This document shows, in pieces, positions 50,515 to 60,667 of a DNA stretch of 64,000 nucleotides; within the stretch, counting starts at the first letter, position 1; the number at the start of each line of letters is the position of its first letter. The DNA is from Rhodospirillaceae bacterium (GTDB lineage Bacteria > Pseudomonadota > Alphaproteobacteria > MPNO01 > UBA2964). The notes under the pieces were generated by a model. The model worked only from the letters and a program-made list of their open reading frames with translations, searched no databases and was not told where the DNA came from. Location of the stretch: assembly GCA_002709075.1 (NCBI GenBank), contig PAPV01000004.1, positions 168,787-232,786 of the forward strand. The letters are read 5' to 3'. A program made the position numbers and the translations under genes.

Positions 50515-51510
50515 ATGTCATCTGCGACCTTGGATGTTGTTGGTATTGGTAACGCTATTGTTGATGTTATATCGAGCCAGAGTGATGATTTTTTACAAGC
50601 ACAGGATTTGCCAAAAGGTATGATGACATTAATTGATGCGAATCGTGCCCAGACTTTATACGAAACCATGGGATCTAATTTGAAAGTTTCCGGTGGATCG
50701 GCTGCGAATACACTTGCTGGGATTGCTTGTCTTGGGGGGAAGGGGGCTTACATCGGTAAGGTCGGGAATGATTCGTTAGGTGACGCGTTTCGAAAAGACA
50801 TTCTGGCGGTCGGCGTTGACTATCATACGCTACCTTTAATTGATGGTGGCACCACTGCGCGTTGTTTGATAATTGTTACGCCAGATGCACAACGGACTAT
50901 GTCAACGTATCTTGGGGCATCTGTATCTTTAGGCCCAAAGGATATTGATGTGCAGCTAATTGGTTCTTCCAAGATCACTTATCTTGAAGGCTACCTTTTC
51001 GACCCGCCTGAAGCAAAAAAAGCCTTTAAATATGCCGCCGAGGTTTCGCACAAAGCTGGTCGCATGGTTTCTCTTTCCCTCTCTGATGGTTTTTGCGTAG
51101 ACCGCCATAGAATGGAATTTTTAAAATTTGTACGTGACCATGTTGATATATTGTTTGCTAATGAGGTTGAAATTAAATCCTTGTTCGAGGTTGATAATTT
51201 TGAATCTGCGCTTCAAAAGCTGCGTGGCAAATGCAAAATCGCGGCGCTTACGCGGGGGGAAGCTGGTGCTGTAATATTAACAGACTCAGATACTATACCT
51301 GTTGGAGTTGACCCGGTTGAACATATTATTGATACAACAGGAGCTGGGGATTTGTTTGCTGCAGGTTTCCTATTTGGGATTACCCACAATTACAGTTTGG
51401 AAAATTGTGGCCGACTTGGAGCGATGTGTGCGGCAGAAATTATCAGTCATTACGGAGCTCGTCCTGAAGTATCTTTAAAAGAATTACTTTTTAAGAAAGG
51501 ATTTAAATAA
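50515..51510 (+). CDS. Adenosine kinase (PfkB family)
   Basis: DVVGIGNAIVDVISSQSDDFL; SGGSAANTLAGIACLGGKGAYIGKVGNDSLGDAF; DTTGAGDLFAAGFLFG. ORF track opens at 50434; ATG at 50515 likelier. Confidence 0.93.
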   Translation: MSSATLDVVGIGNAIVDVISSQSDDFLQAQDLPKGMMTLIDANRAQTLYETMGSNLKVSGGSAANTLAGIACLGGKGAYIGKVGNDSLGDAFRKDILAVGVDYHTLPLIDGGTTARCLIIVTPDAQRTMSTYLGASVSLGPKDIDVQLIGSSKITYLEGYLFDPPEAKKAFKYAAEVSHKAGRMVSLSLSDGFCVDRHRMEFLKFVRDHVDILFANEVEIKSLFEVDNFESALQKLRGKCKIAALTRGEAGAVILTDSDTIPVGVDPVEHIIDTTGAGDLFAAGFLFGITHNYSLENCGRLGAMCAAEIISHYGARPEVSLKELLFKKGFK

Positions 51511-51608
51511 TCAAACGGGCGAATTAAAGAAAATATCAACATTCTTCAACAATCAGCTCAATCCATGGATAAAGGTATAAAAATCTTGATATTTTTTTGG
51601 CAATTTAA

Positions 51609-52907
51609 ATGTTCGTAAATCTCTTGAATTTAACTGGGTTAAAAAAGGCGATGATTGTATACGCAGATCGCCGCCAAGTTGTAATTTTGCTAATGGGATT
51701 TTCGAGCGGTTTGCCTCTGCTGCTTGGGTTCTCGACCCTTTCATTTTGGCTCTCCCGCGAAGGGATTTCGCTTTCTGCTATCGGTGGGTTGGTAGCAGTC
51801 TCTATTCCTTATTCCCTGAAGTTTTTATGGGCTCCTGTTCTTGATGGCCTTCAATTACCGATTCTAACAAAATTTTTTGGTCGGCGTCGCGGTTGGATTC
51901 TTCTAACTCAAGTTTTGCTCATTATTGCAATTATATCTTTAGGTGCTAGTGATCCTCGTCAGGGGTTGGTTTACATGGCGATCATGGCTTTTGTATTAGC
52001 TTTTATATCGGCTAGTCAAGATATAGTGGTTGATGCTTATAGAATTGAAATCTTATCTGAAGTGGAACAAGGGGCTGGTGCAGCTTCAACGCAAATCGGC
52101 TATCGTGCTGGGCTTTTAGTAGCAGGTGCTGGATCGATTGCTCTCTCATCAATTTTAAGCTGGTTCTGGATTTACACTATAATGGGTGCAATGGTCACTG
52201 TGGGAATACTAGCTGTTCTTTTGGCGAAAGAGCCCAAATTACTGCCGGAATATAAGAGTAAAAATAAAAAAAAAGAAAATTTGCATTTGAGGCAGACGTT
52301 AAAGAACACTTTCTTGGAGCCATTAGCTGATCTGGCGCAGCGGCCTGGAATTGTTTTTGTTCTGATGTTTATATTGCTTTATAAATACGGCGATGCGATT
52401 GCTGGAGCAATGGCTAATCCATTTTTTGATCGAATCGGATTTACAGCACTAGAGATTGCAAGCGTTACGAAGGTTTTTGGGGTTTTAGCAACAATCACTG
52501 GTGTAATTCTTGGGGGTGTATTGGTGGCCTGGTTAGGGATCTGGCTTTCCCTGTTAGTAGGGGGTATATTTCAGGCCTTAACGAATATTCTTTTTTCATT
52601 TTTAGCATATGTTGGACCAGATATTTATGTACTCGGAATGGCGATTGGTTTTGACAATTTTGCCGGGGGTTTGGGTTCAACAGCTTTAGTTGCATATCTT
52701 TCTGCATTGTGTAGTAAGTCTTTTACAGGCACCCAATTTGCGCTACTGACATCACTGGTAGCCTTTGGCAGAACATTGATGGCTATGCTCTCCGGGTGGC
52801 TGGTAGATTCCCTTGGCTGGGTCTGGTTTTTCCTTGGTACTAGCTTTCTAGCAATACCTGGTTTGCTACTTCTGTTATGGATAAAACAGTATAAGACCTC
52901 CATGTAA
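51609..52907 (+). CDS. AmpG-like muropeptide MFS permease
   Basis: LLMGFSSGLPLLLGFSTLSFWLSREGISLSAIGGLVAVSIPYSLKFLWAPVLDGL; FISASQDIVVDAYRIEIL. Confidence 0.92.
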   Translation: MFVNLLNLTGLKKAMIVYADRRQVVILLMGFSSGLPLLLGFSTLSFWLSREGISLSAIGGLVAVSIPYSLKFLWAPVLDGLQLPILTKFFGRRRGWILLTQVLLIIAIISLGASDPRQGLVYMAIMAFVLAFISASQDIVVDAYRIEILSEVEQGAGAASTQIGYRAGLLVAGAGSIALSSILSWFWIYTIMGAMVTVGILAVLLAKEPKLLPEYKSKNKKKENLHLRQTLKNTFLEPLADLAQRPGIVFVLMFILLYKYGDAIAGAMANPFFDRIGFTALEIASVTKVFGVLATITGVILGGVLVAWLGIWLSLLVGGIFQALTNILFSFLAYVGPDIYVLGMAIGFDNFAGGLGSTALVAYLSALCSKSFTGTQFALLTSLVAFGRTLMAMLSGWLVDSLGWVWFFLGTSFLAIPGLLLLLWIKQYKTSM

Positions 52908-52942
52908 AATCATTATGATATAGCGTTTTTATTTTCATCAAA

Positions 52943-53638
52943 TTAACCTTCCGCTAAATCAAGCGAGTATCCTACAGATCTTACAGTACGTATAAGATTA
53001 TTTTGTTGACCATCAAAATTCATACCCTTTCTAAGTCTGCGTATATGGACGTCAATTGTTCTCTCATCGATGTAAATATCCTGACCCCAAACAAAATCAA
53101 TAAGTTGTTGGCGAGAATACACACGACCAGGATTTTCCATAAAATGTTTCAACAGATTGAATTCTATTGGGCCAAGTTTTAGCTGAACTGAGTTGCGCAC
53201 TACTTTATGAGTAGTAATATCCATTTCGACATCCTGAAAACTAAGTAATTTGTCCATTGAAATGGTCTGGACTCGCCGCAATAAAGCATTTATTCGCGCT
53301 ACTAGTTCAGAGTATGAAAACGGTTTTGATAGATAATCATCTGCTCCAGAATTCAAACCGTGCACTTTGTCAGCTTCCTCAGATCTGGCCGTAAGCATTA
53401 TTATGGGAATATCTTTTTTTGCAGAATGGCGTCTAATTTTCCGACAGATTTCAATTCCGGAGATATCTGGAAGCATCCAATCAAGAAGTATTAAGTTTAT
53501 TTGGTGCTTTGTTAAAGCAAGTAGACATTCTTTACCATCCAAAGCCGAGAGCACATTAAATCCTTCATGTTCGAGATTATAGCGAAGTAAACTTATCAGG
53601 GCAGTTTCATCTTCAACTGCTAAAATCGTTGGTTTCAT
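52943..53638 (-). CDS. phoB: Phosphate regulon response regulator PhoB
   Basis: OmpR-type RR; LLDWMLPDISGIEICRKIRR; winged helix YIDERTIDVHIRRLRKGMN; linked to phoU/pst. Confidence 0.96.
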   Translation of the reverse strand: MKPTILAVEDETALISLLRYNLEHEGFNVLSALDGKECLLALTKHQINLILLDWMLPDISGIEICRKIRRHSAKKDIPIIMLTARSEEADKVHGLNSGADDYLSKPFSYSELVARINALLRRVQTISMDKLLSFQDVEMDITTHKVVRNSVQLKLGPIEFNLLKHFMENPGRVYSRQQLIDFVWGQDIYIDERTIDVHIRRLRKGMNFDGQQNNLIRTVRSVGYSLDLAEG

Positions 53639-54354
53639 TTTTCAGTGATGCTGTCGGTTAGAAGACGATCTGATTTTGTCTGACGAATGCGCTGTTGTTG
53701 CATGCGTTCGCCTTCTACCATGTAATAAATTGTCTCACATATATTAGTTACATGGTCTCCAATTCTTTCAATATTTTTTGCAATAAAGAGTACATGAGAG
53801 CATGCACTTATGTGGTGAGCATCTTCCATCATGTAGGTTAGTAACTCACGAAATAAACTCACGTACATTTCATCTACTTCTTTATCGGCATTCCATACGC
53901 GTTCTGCTTTTTCAGAATTCTGTTCAATATATGCGTCAATACAGTTTTTCATCATAGTCATAGTCAATTTTCCCATTCGTGGTATGACATGAATGGGCTG
54001 AATTGGTTTGTCCTCGGATAGAGGTATAGAACGTCTTGCGATGCCTGTTGCGTGATCTCCAATTCGCTCTAGATCCGAAGATAATTTAAAGGTAGCCACT
54101 ATATTTCTAAGATCTTGCGCCATTGGTTGGCGAAGTGCTAGGAGTCTTACAGCTTGATTATCTATTTCATAATTTAAATCGTCTATTTTATCATCATCAT
54201 CGATGGTCTTATAGGCAAGATTAGTATCCCTCTCGACGATTGCTTTAATGGCGCGTTCAACTTGCTCTTCAACTAAACCGCCTAATTCTATGATAGAATT
54301 ATTAAGCTTTTTAATCTCTTCATCATAAGATTTCACAATATGGTTTCTGGACAT
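53635..54354 (-). CDS. phoU: Phosphate signalling protein PhoU
   Basis: LRQPMAQDLRNIVATFKLSSDLERIGDHATGIARR; ERIGDHVTNICETIYYMVEGE. Confidence 0.97.
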   Translation of the reverse strand: MSRNHIVKSYDEEIKKLNNSIIELGGLVEEQVERAIKAIVERDTNLAYKTIDDDDKIDDLNYEIDNQAVRLLALRQPMAQDLRNIVATFKLSSDLERIGDHATGIARRSIPLSEDKPIQPIHVIPRMGKLTMTMMKNCIDAYIEQNSEKAERVWNADKEVDEMYVSLFRELLTYMMEDAHHISACSHVLFIAKNIERIGDHVTNICETIYYMVEGERMQQQRIRQTKSDRLLTDSITEK

Positions 54355-54389
54355 TAAAATCCTCCTACAAAGAGTCTAAATAATCAGTA

Positions 54390-55169
54390 TTATCCAAACC
54401 GACCAGTGATATAACCTTGGGTTCTTTCGTCCTGTGGGCTAGTAAATATTGTTTCAGTAGCTCCATACTCTACCAAATTTCCAAGATGAAAAAATGCTGT
54501 GTTTTGCGATACACGGGCCGCCTGCTGCATATTATGTGTGACTATTACAATGGTGAAATTATCTCGCAATTCATCGATTAACTCTTCAACATGTGCCGTT
54601 GCTATTGGATCTAGTGCTGAACAAGGTTCGTCCATAAGAATAACTTCTGGGCTTACTGCTATTGCACGCGCAATGCACAAACGTTGTTGTTGGCCACCAG
54701 ATAGCCCAGTTCCAGGCTCTTGCAATCGATCTTTTACCTCTTTTAAAAGCCCAGCTTTTTCAAGCGATGTATGCACAATCTCTTCTAACTCACTTTTGTC
54801 CTTTGCTAATCCATGTATTTGAGGTCCATAGGCAATGTTATCGTAAATTGATTTAGGAAAAGGGTTGGGTTTTTGAAATACCATACCGATGCGGGCACGC
54901 AACTCAACAACATCGAGTTTTGGATCATATATATCTTTCCCATCAATTCGAACACTGCCATGAAAAATACATCCCTCTATGTAATCATTCATCCTGTTCA
55001 AACAACGGAGAAAGGTTGATTTGCCGCAACCGGATGGACCGATCAGGGCTGTAACGCTTTGATGAAGAATATCAAGATCCACATTGAATAACGCTTGTTT
55101 TCCACTGTAGGAGACACAGACTTTGCGAGCCGACATCTTTATTTGATTATCGTTTTTTGTCGCGACCAT
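54390..55169 (-). CDS. pstB: Phosphate ABC transporter ATP-binding protein PstB
   Basis: [57 protein letters not shown]. Confidence 0.98.
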   Translation of the reverse strand: MVATKNDNQIKMSARKVCVSYSGKQALFNVDLDILHQSVTALIGPSGCGKSTFLRCLNRMNDYIEGCIFHGSVRIDGKDIYDPKLDVVELRARIGMVFQKPNPFPKSIYDNIAYGPQIHGLAKDKSELEEIVHTSLEKAGLLKEVKDRLQEPGTGLSGGQQQRLCIARAIAVSPEVILMDEPCSALDPIATAHVEELIDELRDNFTIVIVTHNMQQAARVSQNTAFFHLGNLVEYGATETIFTSPQDERTQGYITGRFG

Positions 55170-55229
55170 AATTATTTCTCGTAAATGATAAAATCATTTG
55201 TGTAAACTCGAATTACTATAACAAAGTAA

Positions 55230-56534
55230 CTACCATCTTCTTTCAAATTTTTTTCTTAATAAAACTGCGCCCAAATTCATAATTATTAAAACAGTAAGAA
55301 GCACAAGGGTTGCCGCTGCAGTTTTTTCTACGAAAGCCCGTTCTGGGCTGTCAGCCCAGAGAAATATCTGAACAGGAAGAGCTGTTGCCGAGTCATTGAT
55401 CCCCTGGGGTATGTCTACTATAAAGGCAACCATCCCGATCATTAAAAGTGGTGCTGTTTCACCTAATGCTCTAGCAGCACCTATGATGGTCCCTGTAAGA
55501 ATTCCTGGAATTGCTAGAGGTAGAACGTGATGCAGAACAACTTGCATCGGCGATGCTCCAATTCCTGTCGCAGCCTCACGAATTGAGGGAGGGACAGATC
55601 CTAATGCGGCTCTGCTGGCTATTATAACAGTTGGCAATGTCATTAGGGCTAACACAACACCGCCGACTAAAGGGGCGGAGCGATGCATTCCGAAAAAGCC
55701 TAGGAAAACAGCCAGACCAAGAAGACCAAACACTATAGAAGGAACTGCCGCTAGATTGCTAATATTTACTTCAACTAGATCTGTCCATCGATTCTTAGGC
55801 GCAAATTCCTCTAAGTAAATTGCTGCTGCAACTCCAAGAGGAAAAGCTAAGGCTAGAGCAACAAGCATAGTTAGCAAAGACCCAATTGTGGCTCCTAAAA
55901 TCCCAGCTAATTCTGGTTCGCGTGAGTCGCCATTCGTAAAAAATTTCAAATTAAATTTTTGATTGATAACTCCATCATCGACCAATTTGTCTATCCACTT
56001 AGACTGCTTGATCGTGATTCTACCCTGATTATTAGCGGTGATATTTCCTTTTATATATTGATCTACATCATCGGATGCGATCGCTAAAGTAGTGATAGTT
56101 TTTCCTAGTAGTTTAGGATTCTCAAAGACAGCATCCTGTAAGTCAAACGTAGCGCCGCTACTAATTAACTTATAAAGCAACCGTTTATCTCTACGAGATT
56201 TAATTTCTGGAAATTTTTTTAAAAGCGCCCTTTTAAGAAAACTTTTGAAATTCAATTCGGAAATTACATTTGGACTAATCTGTTTTTCATTAGGGAATTT
56301 GTTTTCGGGTAGAGAGATGGAGAGTTCTAGATACGTTTGTTTGAAAGCAGAAAAACCCTTGTTGATCATATTCCCAATGAGAAGAAAGAGTGTAGAAATA
56401 GCAACTAAAATCGAGAGTATTCCAAGAATCTTGAATCTTTTTTCTGCAGCATAACGGCGCTCTCTTCTTTTGGAAATTGTCTCAGTTCGTTCCCCCTCTT
56501 TTATTGGGAAACCTTTTAATAGAGTGTTAGTCAT
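55230..56534 (-). CDS. pstA: Phosphate ABC transporter permease PstA
   Basis: NLAAVPSIVFGLLGLAVFLGFF; ALGETAPLLMIGMVAFI; ATG at 56534 (MTNTLLKGF). Confidence 0.96.
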   Translation of the reverse strand: MTNTLLKGFPIKEGERTETISKRRERRYAAEKRFKILGILSILVAISTLFLLIGNMINKGFSAFKQTYLELSISLPENKFPNEKQISPNVISELNFKSFLKRALLKKFPEIKSRRDKRLLYKLISSGATFDLQDAVFENPKLLGKTITTLAIASDDVDQYIKGNITANNQGRITIKQSKWIDKLVDDGVINQKFNLKFFTNGDSREPELAGILGATIGSLLTMLVALALAFPLGVAAAIYLEEFAPKNRWTDLVEVNISNLAAVPSIVFGLLGLAVFLGFFGMHRSAPLVGGVVLALMTLPTVIIASRAALGSVPPSIREAATGIGASPMQVVLHHVLPLAIPGILTGTIIGAARALGETAPLLMIGMVAFIVDIPQGINDSATALPVQIFLWADSPERAFVEKTAAATLVLLTVLIIMNLGAVLLRKKFERRW

Positions 56535-57909
56535 ATTTCTCTCTATATTTTCTAACAATATGTAAAGCAATTACATTCAATACTAACGTTATCATAAATA
56601 ATGTTAGGCCCAATGCGAATGCAGATAGGGTCTTCGCACTATCAAACTCCTGGTCCCCCACAAGAAGAGTAACAATCTGCACGGTGACGGTTGTAACGGC
56701 CTCAAGTGGGTTTGCAGTTAAATTTGCGGCCATCCCCGCTGCCATAACAACGATCATGGTTTCGCCGATTGCTCGGCTCACCGCTAAAAGCACACCTCCA
56801 ATAATCCCTGGAAACGCAGCTGGAACAACCACTTTTCTTATTGTCTCATATTGTGTTGCTCCCAACGCATAAGAGCCATCCCTTAATGTTTGCGGCACCG
56901 CATTTATAATGTCATCTGACAAGGAAGAAACGAATGGAATAATCATGATTCCCATTACTAATCCAGCAGCTAATGCGCTTTCCGAAGCAATTTCAATTCC
57001 GATATAATTTCCGACTTCCCTTATGAATGGAGCAACAGTAAGGGCTGCAAAAAAACCATAAACAACGGTAGGGACACCAGCTAATATTTCTAATCCAGGT
57101 TTAAGAATGTCACGTAATTTTCTTGGAGCATATTCAGACAGGTAGATCGCGGACATTAATCCAATTGGTGCAGCTACAGCCATCGCAATTAACGTGACAA
57201 GCAGTGTGCCTATGAATATTGGAACAGCGCCGAAAGATCCCTCGCTTGCCACTTGGTCGCCCCTGAGTGCAGTTTGAGGGCTCCATTCTAGTCCGAATAA
57301 AAAATCATTTACTGGTATTTTTTCAAAGAATCTAATCGTCTCGAAAACTAACGATAGTACAATTCCAAATGTTGTAAAAATAGCAACAAGCGAAGCGCCC
57401 ATAAAAAATAACTGAATAACTTTCTCCACGTAGTTTCTAGCTTGAAATTTTGATTTTATGTGGGTGTAAGACCAGAAACCTAATATTACAGAAATCGTGA
57501 TAACAGATGACAGTAACGCCGCATCTCCTAATTCTCGCCAATTCACTAATCTCTCAGCTAAAATTTTTGTGGTGGGATCATGATATTCATTGACAAAACC
57601 ATTATTAGCCATGTTCAAGATCTTACTAACTAATAGTTCTACGGTTTGCGGGTCTATGTCTCTTTGCGAATCAGGCAGCGACGTTGTTATCAGCGTTTCT
57701 AAAAAGACAGGCTGTAAAATACTCCACATTGCAAATAGAAAGATAGCTGGCAGTCCAGTCCATATAGCTAGGTAAAGGCCATAGTGTTGAGGAAGAGACT
57801 TCAACAAGTTCACTTTTCCATCTACAACAGATATGGCACGCCGCCGACCAGCTATAAAACTGATAAGTATCAGGAGAACTATAACACTGATGATAAATCC
57901 GTTGATCAT
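56527..57909 (-). CDS. pstC: Phosphate ABC transporter permease PstC
   Basis: EILAGVPTVVYGFFAALTVAPFIR; AVSRAIGETMIVVMAAGM. Confidence 0.96.
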   Translation of the reverse strand: MINGFIISVIVLLILISFIAGRRRAISVVDGKVNLLKSLPQHYGLYLAIWTGLPAIFLFAMWSILQPVFLETLITTSLPDSQRDIDPQTVELLVSKILNMANNGFVNEYHDPTTKILAERLVNWRELGDAALLSSVITISVILGFWSYTHIKSKFQARNYVEKVIQLFFMGASLVAIFTTFGIVLSLVFETIRFFEKIPVNDFLFGLEWSPQTALRGDQVASEGSFGAVPIFIGTLLVTLIAMAVAAPIGLMSAIYLSEYAPRKLRDILKPGLEILAGVPTVVYGFFAALTVAPFIREVGNYIGIEIASESALAAGLVMGIMIIPFVSSLSDDIINAVPQTLRDGSYALGATQYETIRKVVVPAAFPGIIGGVLLAVSRAIGETMIVVMAAGMAANLTANPLEAVTTVTVQIVTLLVGDQEFDSAKTLSAFALGLTLFMITLVLNVIALHIVRKYREKYD

Positions 57910-57928
57910 TATTTTTTTGCTTTACAAA

Positions 57929-57971
57929 AATAACCATGCGGTCAAGATTTGCCCTCAACCGCATGGTTATT
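57929..57971 (-). terminator. Strong stem-loop between pstS and pstC (intrinsic terminator/attenuator-like)
   Basis: AATAACCATGCGGT / ACCGCATGGTTATT, 14-bp perfect stem, 15-nt loop; minus strand continues into TTATTTTTG. Confidence 0.75.
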
Positions 57972-59028
57972 AGCTACCTTGTGTTTGTTCTTGCATTGAG
58001 AGTTCTTTCAATGTTTCAATGGTTGAACGCGCTTTTTCGCGCTTTTCTTTAGAAAGTGGAATCAAACCTTTATCCACTAGATACCCCTCGTCACCAAAAC
58101 TTTTTTCACTAGTAAACTCTTTAACGAAATCTCTCAACCCGGGAATAACGCCTATATGTGCTTTCTTGATATAAAAATACAAGGATCGAGAAATTTTGTA
58201 TTTTCCAGAGGTTATATTTTCAAAGGTTGGTGCAATCCCATTAATAGAAGCTCCTTTTACACTGTCTGAATTTTGATCCAGAAAACTGAACCCGAAAATT
58301 CCAAATGCATTTGGGTTGGCATTAAGTTTTTGCACTATGAGATTATCATTTTCTCCTGCATCGATGAAAACCCCATCTTCGCGAATTCCGTGACATAGTG
58401 CTTTATATTTTTTTTTGTTCCTTTTTTTCATAGCTTTTATTGTCTTGAAAGTTTTACAACCACCCTCCATGGCGAGTTCAACAAACGCGTCACGGGTACC
58501 AGAAGTCGGAGGTGGGCCAAGAACTTCAATTTTAATATTTGGAAGAGATGGATCTATATCGCTCCACCTTTTATGTGGATTTGATACCAGTTTCTTTCCC
58601 TCGGCATCAATCGGCACTTTTTTCGCTAGCGCAAGAAATACATGGCGCATGTCAAGATCTATTTTTCCCCCTGACTTTGTATTTGCTATGACAATTCCAT
58701 CGAAACCAAATTGTATCTCAATTATTTTTGAAATACCATTTTTTGCGCAGCGGTTTATCTCGGATCGTTTTATACGGCGTGATGCATTAGTTATATCTGG
58801 ATGCCTTGTTCCTAGTCCCGAGCAAAATAGTTTTGCTCCACCCCCAGTGCCAGTTGATTCGATTACTGGTGTCTTAAATTTTGTTATTCGTCCGAAATTT
58901 TCTGCGACTGCGGTGGAAAATGGAAACACTGTCGATGAACCTACAACTCTGATTTGATCACGCGCGCTTGCAGCGGTTATCATCACACAAAAAACTGCAA
59001 ATAAAATAGGAATTGTTTTATAAGTCAT
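57970..59028 (-). CDS. pstS: Phosphate ABC transporter substrate-binding protein PstS
   Basis: IRVVGSSTVFPFSTAVAENFGR; ESTGTGGGAKLFCSG; first gene of pst cluster. Confidence 0.96.
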   Translation of the reverse strand: MTYKTIPILFAVFCVMITAASARDQIRVVGSSTVFPFSTAVAENFGRITKFKTPVIESTGTGGGAKLFCSGLGTRHPDITNASRRIKRSEINRCAKNGISKIIEIQFGFDGIVIANTKSGGKIDLDMRHVFLALAKKVPIDAEGKKLVSNPHKRWSDIDPSLPNIKIEVLGPPPTSGTRDAFVELAMEGGCKTFKTIKAMKKRNKKKYKALCHGIREDGVFIDAGENDNLIVQKLNANPNAFGIFGFSFLDQNSDSVKGASINGIAPTFENITSGKYKISRSLYFYIKKAHIGVIPGLRDFVKEFTSEKSFGDEGYLVDKGLIPLSKEKREKARSTIETLKELSMQEQTQGS

Positions 59029-59112
59029 TGTTGTCCTCTCAAAACTGTTTTGATTTAATCCCGATTATCCAGTGTTTAGGGAAACTAACTTTAACGATTG
59101 CAATATAGACAT

Positions 59113-59156
59113 GATCTATTAAGTTTTTATTACAGTTTTATTAAAGTTTTATTACA
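59113..59156 (-). promoter_or_regulatory. Pho-box-like array of four 11-bp units upstream of pstS
   Basis: Minus strand TGTAATAAAAC-TTTAATAAAAC-TGTAATAAAAA-CTTAATAGATC; 11-bp periodicity (7+4) as in PhoB Pho boxes. Confidence 0.7.
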
Positions 59157-59233
59157 TTAAGCTTAAGAATAACCTCGTCTAAGGGGTTGTGGTGTTTGAC
59201 AGGGTTTACATGAATAGAGCTTATCAACTGCAA

Positions 59234-60622
59234 TTAAGAAGGTACATTTTCCTGTTCTAAGGGCAGGTATATTGTGAATATGCTTCCAGTCCCTTGCATA
59301 CTTTTGATATCTAAAAATCCACGATGTCTATTTATGGCATGTTTGACTATCGCTAGTCCGAGCCCTGTACCTCCGCGCTGAAGGGAATCCTTTGCGTCTA
59401 TTCGGTAAAATCTCTCTGTTAGTCGAGGAATGTGTTCTGGGTCAATTCCAATTCCAAAGTCTTGAATTGATATAGCAGCGTAGTCCATCTTGCGGTCTGA
59501 TAAAAAAGGCAAATCCCTGCCATTAATTTTTGTTGCTGTAATTACAATTTCTGAGTTTTCTTGACTGTATTTTATGGCATTGTCTAATAGGTTTTGAAAC
59601 GCCATTAACAGATCGTTTCTGTCCCCCGGAATATCTTTGAACTTTCCTAGGTTTGTCATTTTTATGTTTATAGATTTATGCTCCGCAGCGAGAGAGAGCG
59701 TGTTAATGATTTCATTTATGATTTCATTTATATCTATTATTTGGTTAGGTGCTGCATGTTCATTCATTTCGATTCGTGAGAGTGACAGCAAATCATCCAC
59801 TAAATGAGACATCTTTTTTGCTTGATGTTCCATAAGTTCGAAAAATTTTTCTTGCGCCGATGTATCTCCGCGAGCATGGCCCCGCAACGTGTGGAGACTT
59901 CCTAATAACACTGAAATTGGAGTCCGCAACTCGTGGCTTATATTTGCAATAAAATCAGATCGCATTGACTCCATGCGTTTAATTTCAGTGATATCATATA
60001 GGGAGATAATTGCACAAAATTTGTTATTGTTTTCCGAATTTATAGCTGAAATTCGTGCACCCAAGTTACGCTTAACGGGTATTGTAAAATCAAACTCAAT
60101 TTCAGCGGTTGTTCGACTTCCTGCTAGAACATCATCGACGGCTAGAAGTACATTTGGGTTGCGTATTACAGCCGCGAGATCCCGTTCTACAAGTGAGCTA
60201 CCAAGCATATCATGTGCAGCCAAGTTGGCATGAATGATTAGCCGCGTGTTATCTAAAATCAATAAAGGATTTGGCAGTCGATCTAATTCTAATGGCGAAA
60301 CTAAACCTGGGTTTGCATTTTTCTTGTCCAAGGCAGTCACGTTGTCAATCGTCTTGCGAATACTGTTAAATAAAGGAGAAAATACTTTGCGAAAAGTAAT
60401 TATGGGACGAGGAGTATTTGGGTTACTTTGTAAATTTTCAACAAATAATTTCAGTTCGATGATATCTTTTGTAAAACAGTAAATAAGAAATCCTGTTGTT
60501 AATATTGTCGCAAGGGTTATGGCAAGAAATATAAAACTGATTGATTCAACAAAAATTAGAAGAACTATAAGGGCCATTAGAAAAATAACCAAAAGTGTGG
60601 TTTGCACAGGAGTTAGATGCAT
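59234..60622 (-). CDS. phoR: Phosphate regulon sensor histidine kinase PhoR
   Basis: MRSDFIANISHELRTPISVLLGSLHTLRG; GIGIDPEHIPRLTERFYRIDAKDSLQRGGTGLGLAIVKH; PAS region; linked to pst-phoB. Confidence 0.95.
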   Translation of the reverse strand: MHLTPVQTTLLVIFLMALIVLLIFVESISFIFLAITLATILTTGFLIYCFTKDIIELKLFVENLQSNPNTPRPIITFRKVFSPLFNSIRKTIDNVTALDKKNANPGLVSPLELDRLPNPLLILDNTRLIIHANLAAHDMLGSSLVERDLAAVIRNPNVLLAVDDVLAGSRTTAEIEFDFTIPVKRNLGARISAINSENNNKFCAIISLYDITEIKRMESMRSDFIANISHELRTPISVLLGSLHTLRGHARGDTSAQEKFFELMEHQAKKMSHLVDDLLSLSRIEMNEHAAPNQIIDINEIINEIINTLSLAAEHKSINIKMTNLGKFKDIPGDRNDLLMAFQNLLDNAIKYSQENSEIVITATKINGRDLPFLSDRKMDYAAISIQDFGIGIDPEHIPRLTERFYRIDAKDSLQRGGTGLGLAIVKHAINRHRGFLDIKSMQGTGSIFTIYLPLEQENVPS

Positions 60623-60667
60623 TAATGAACCATTACTTTAATAAAATAGGATTACTATGTTGATATT

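Noticed and set aside
59889-60233. Long antisense ORFs opposite core genes (for example phoR, rho, hslV, rdgB, pstS)
   Set aside because: These are shadow ORFs opposite well-supported coding sequences; no domain content.
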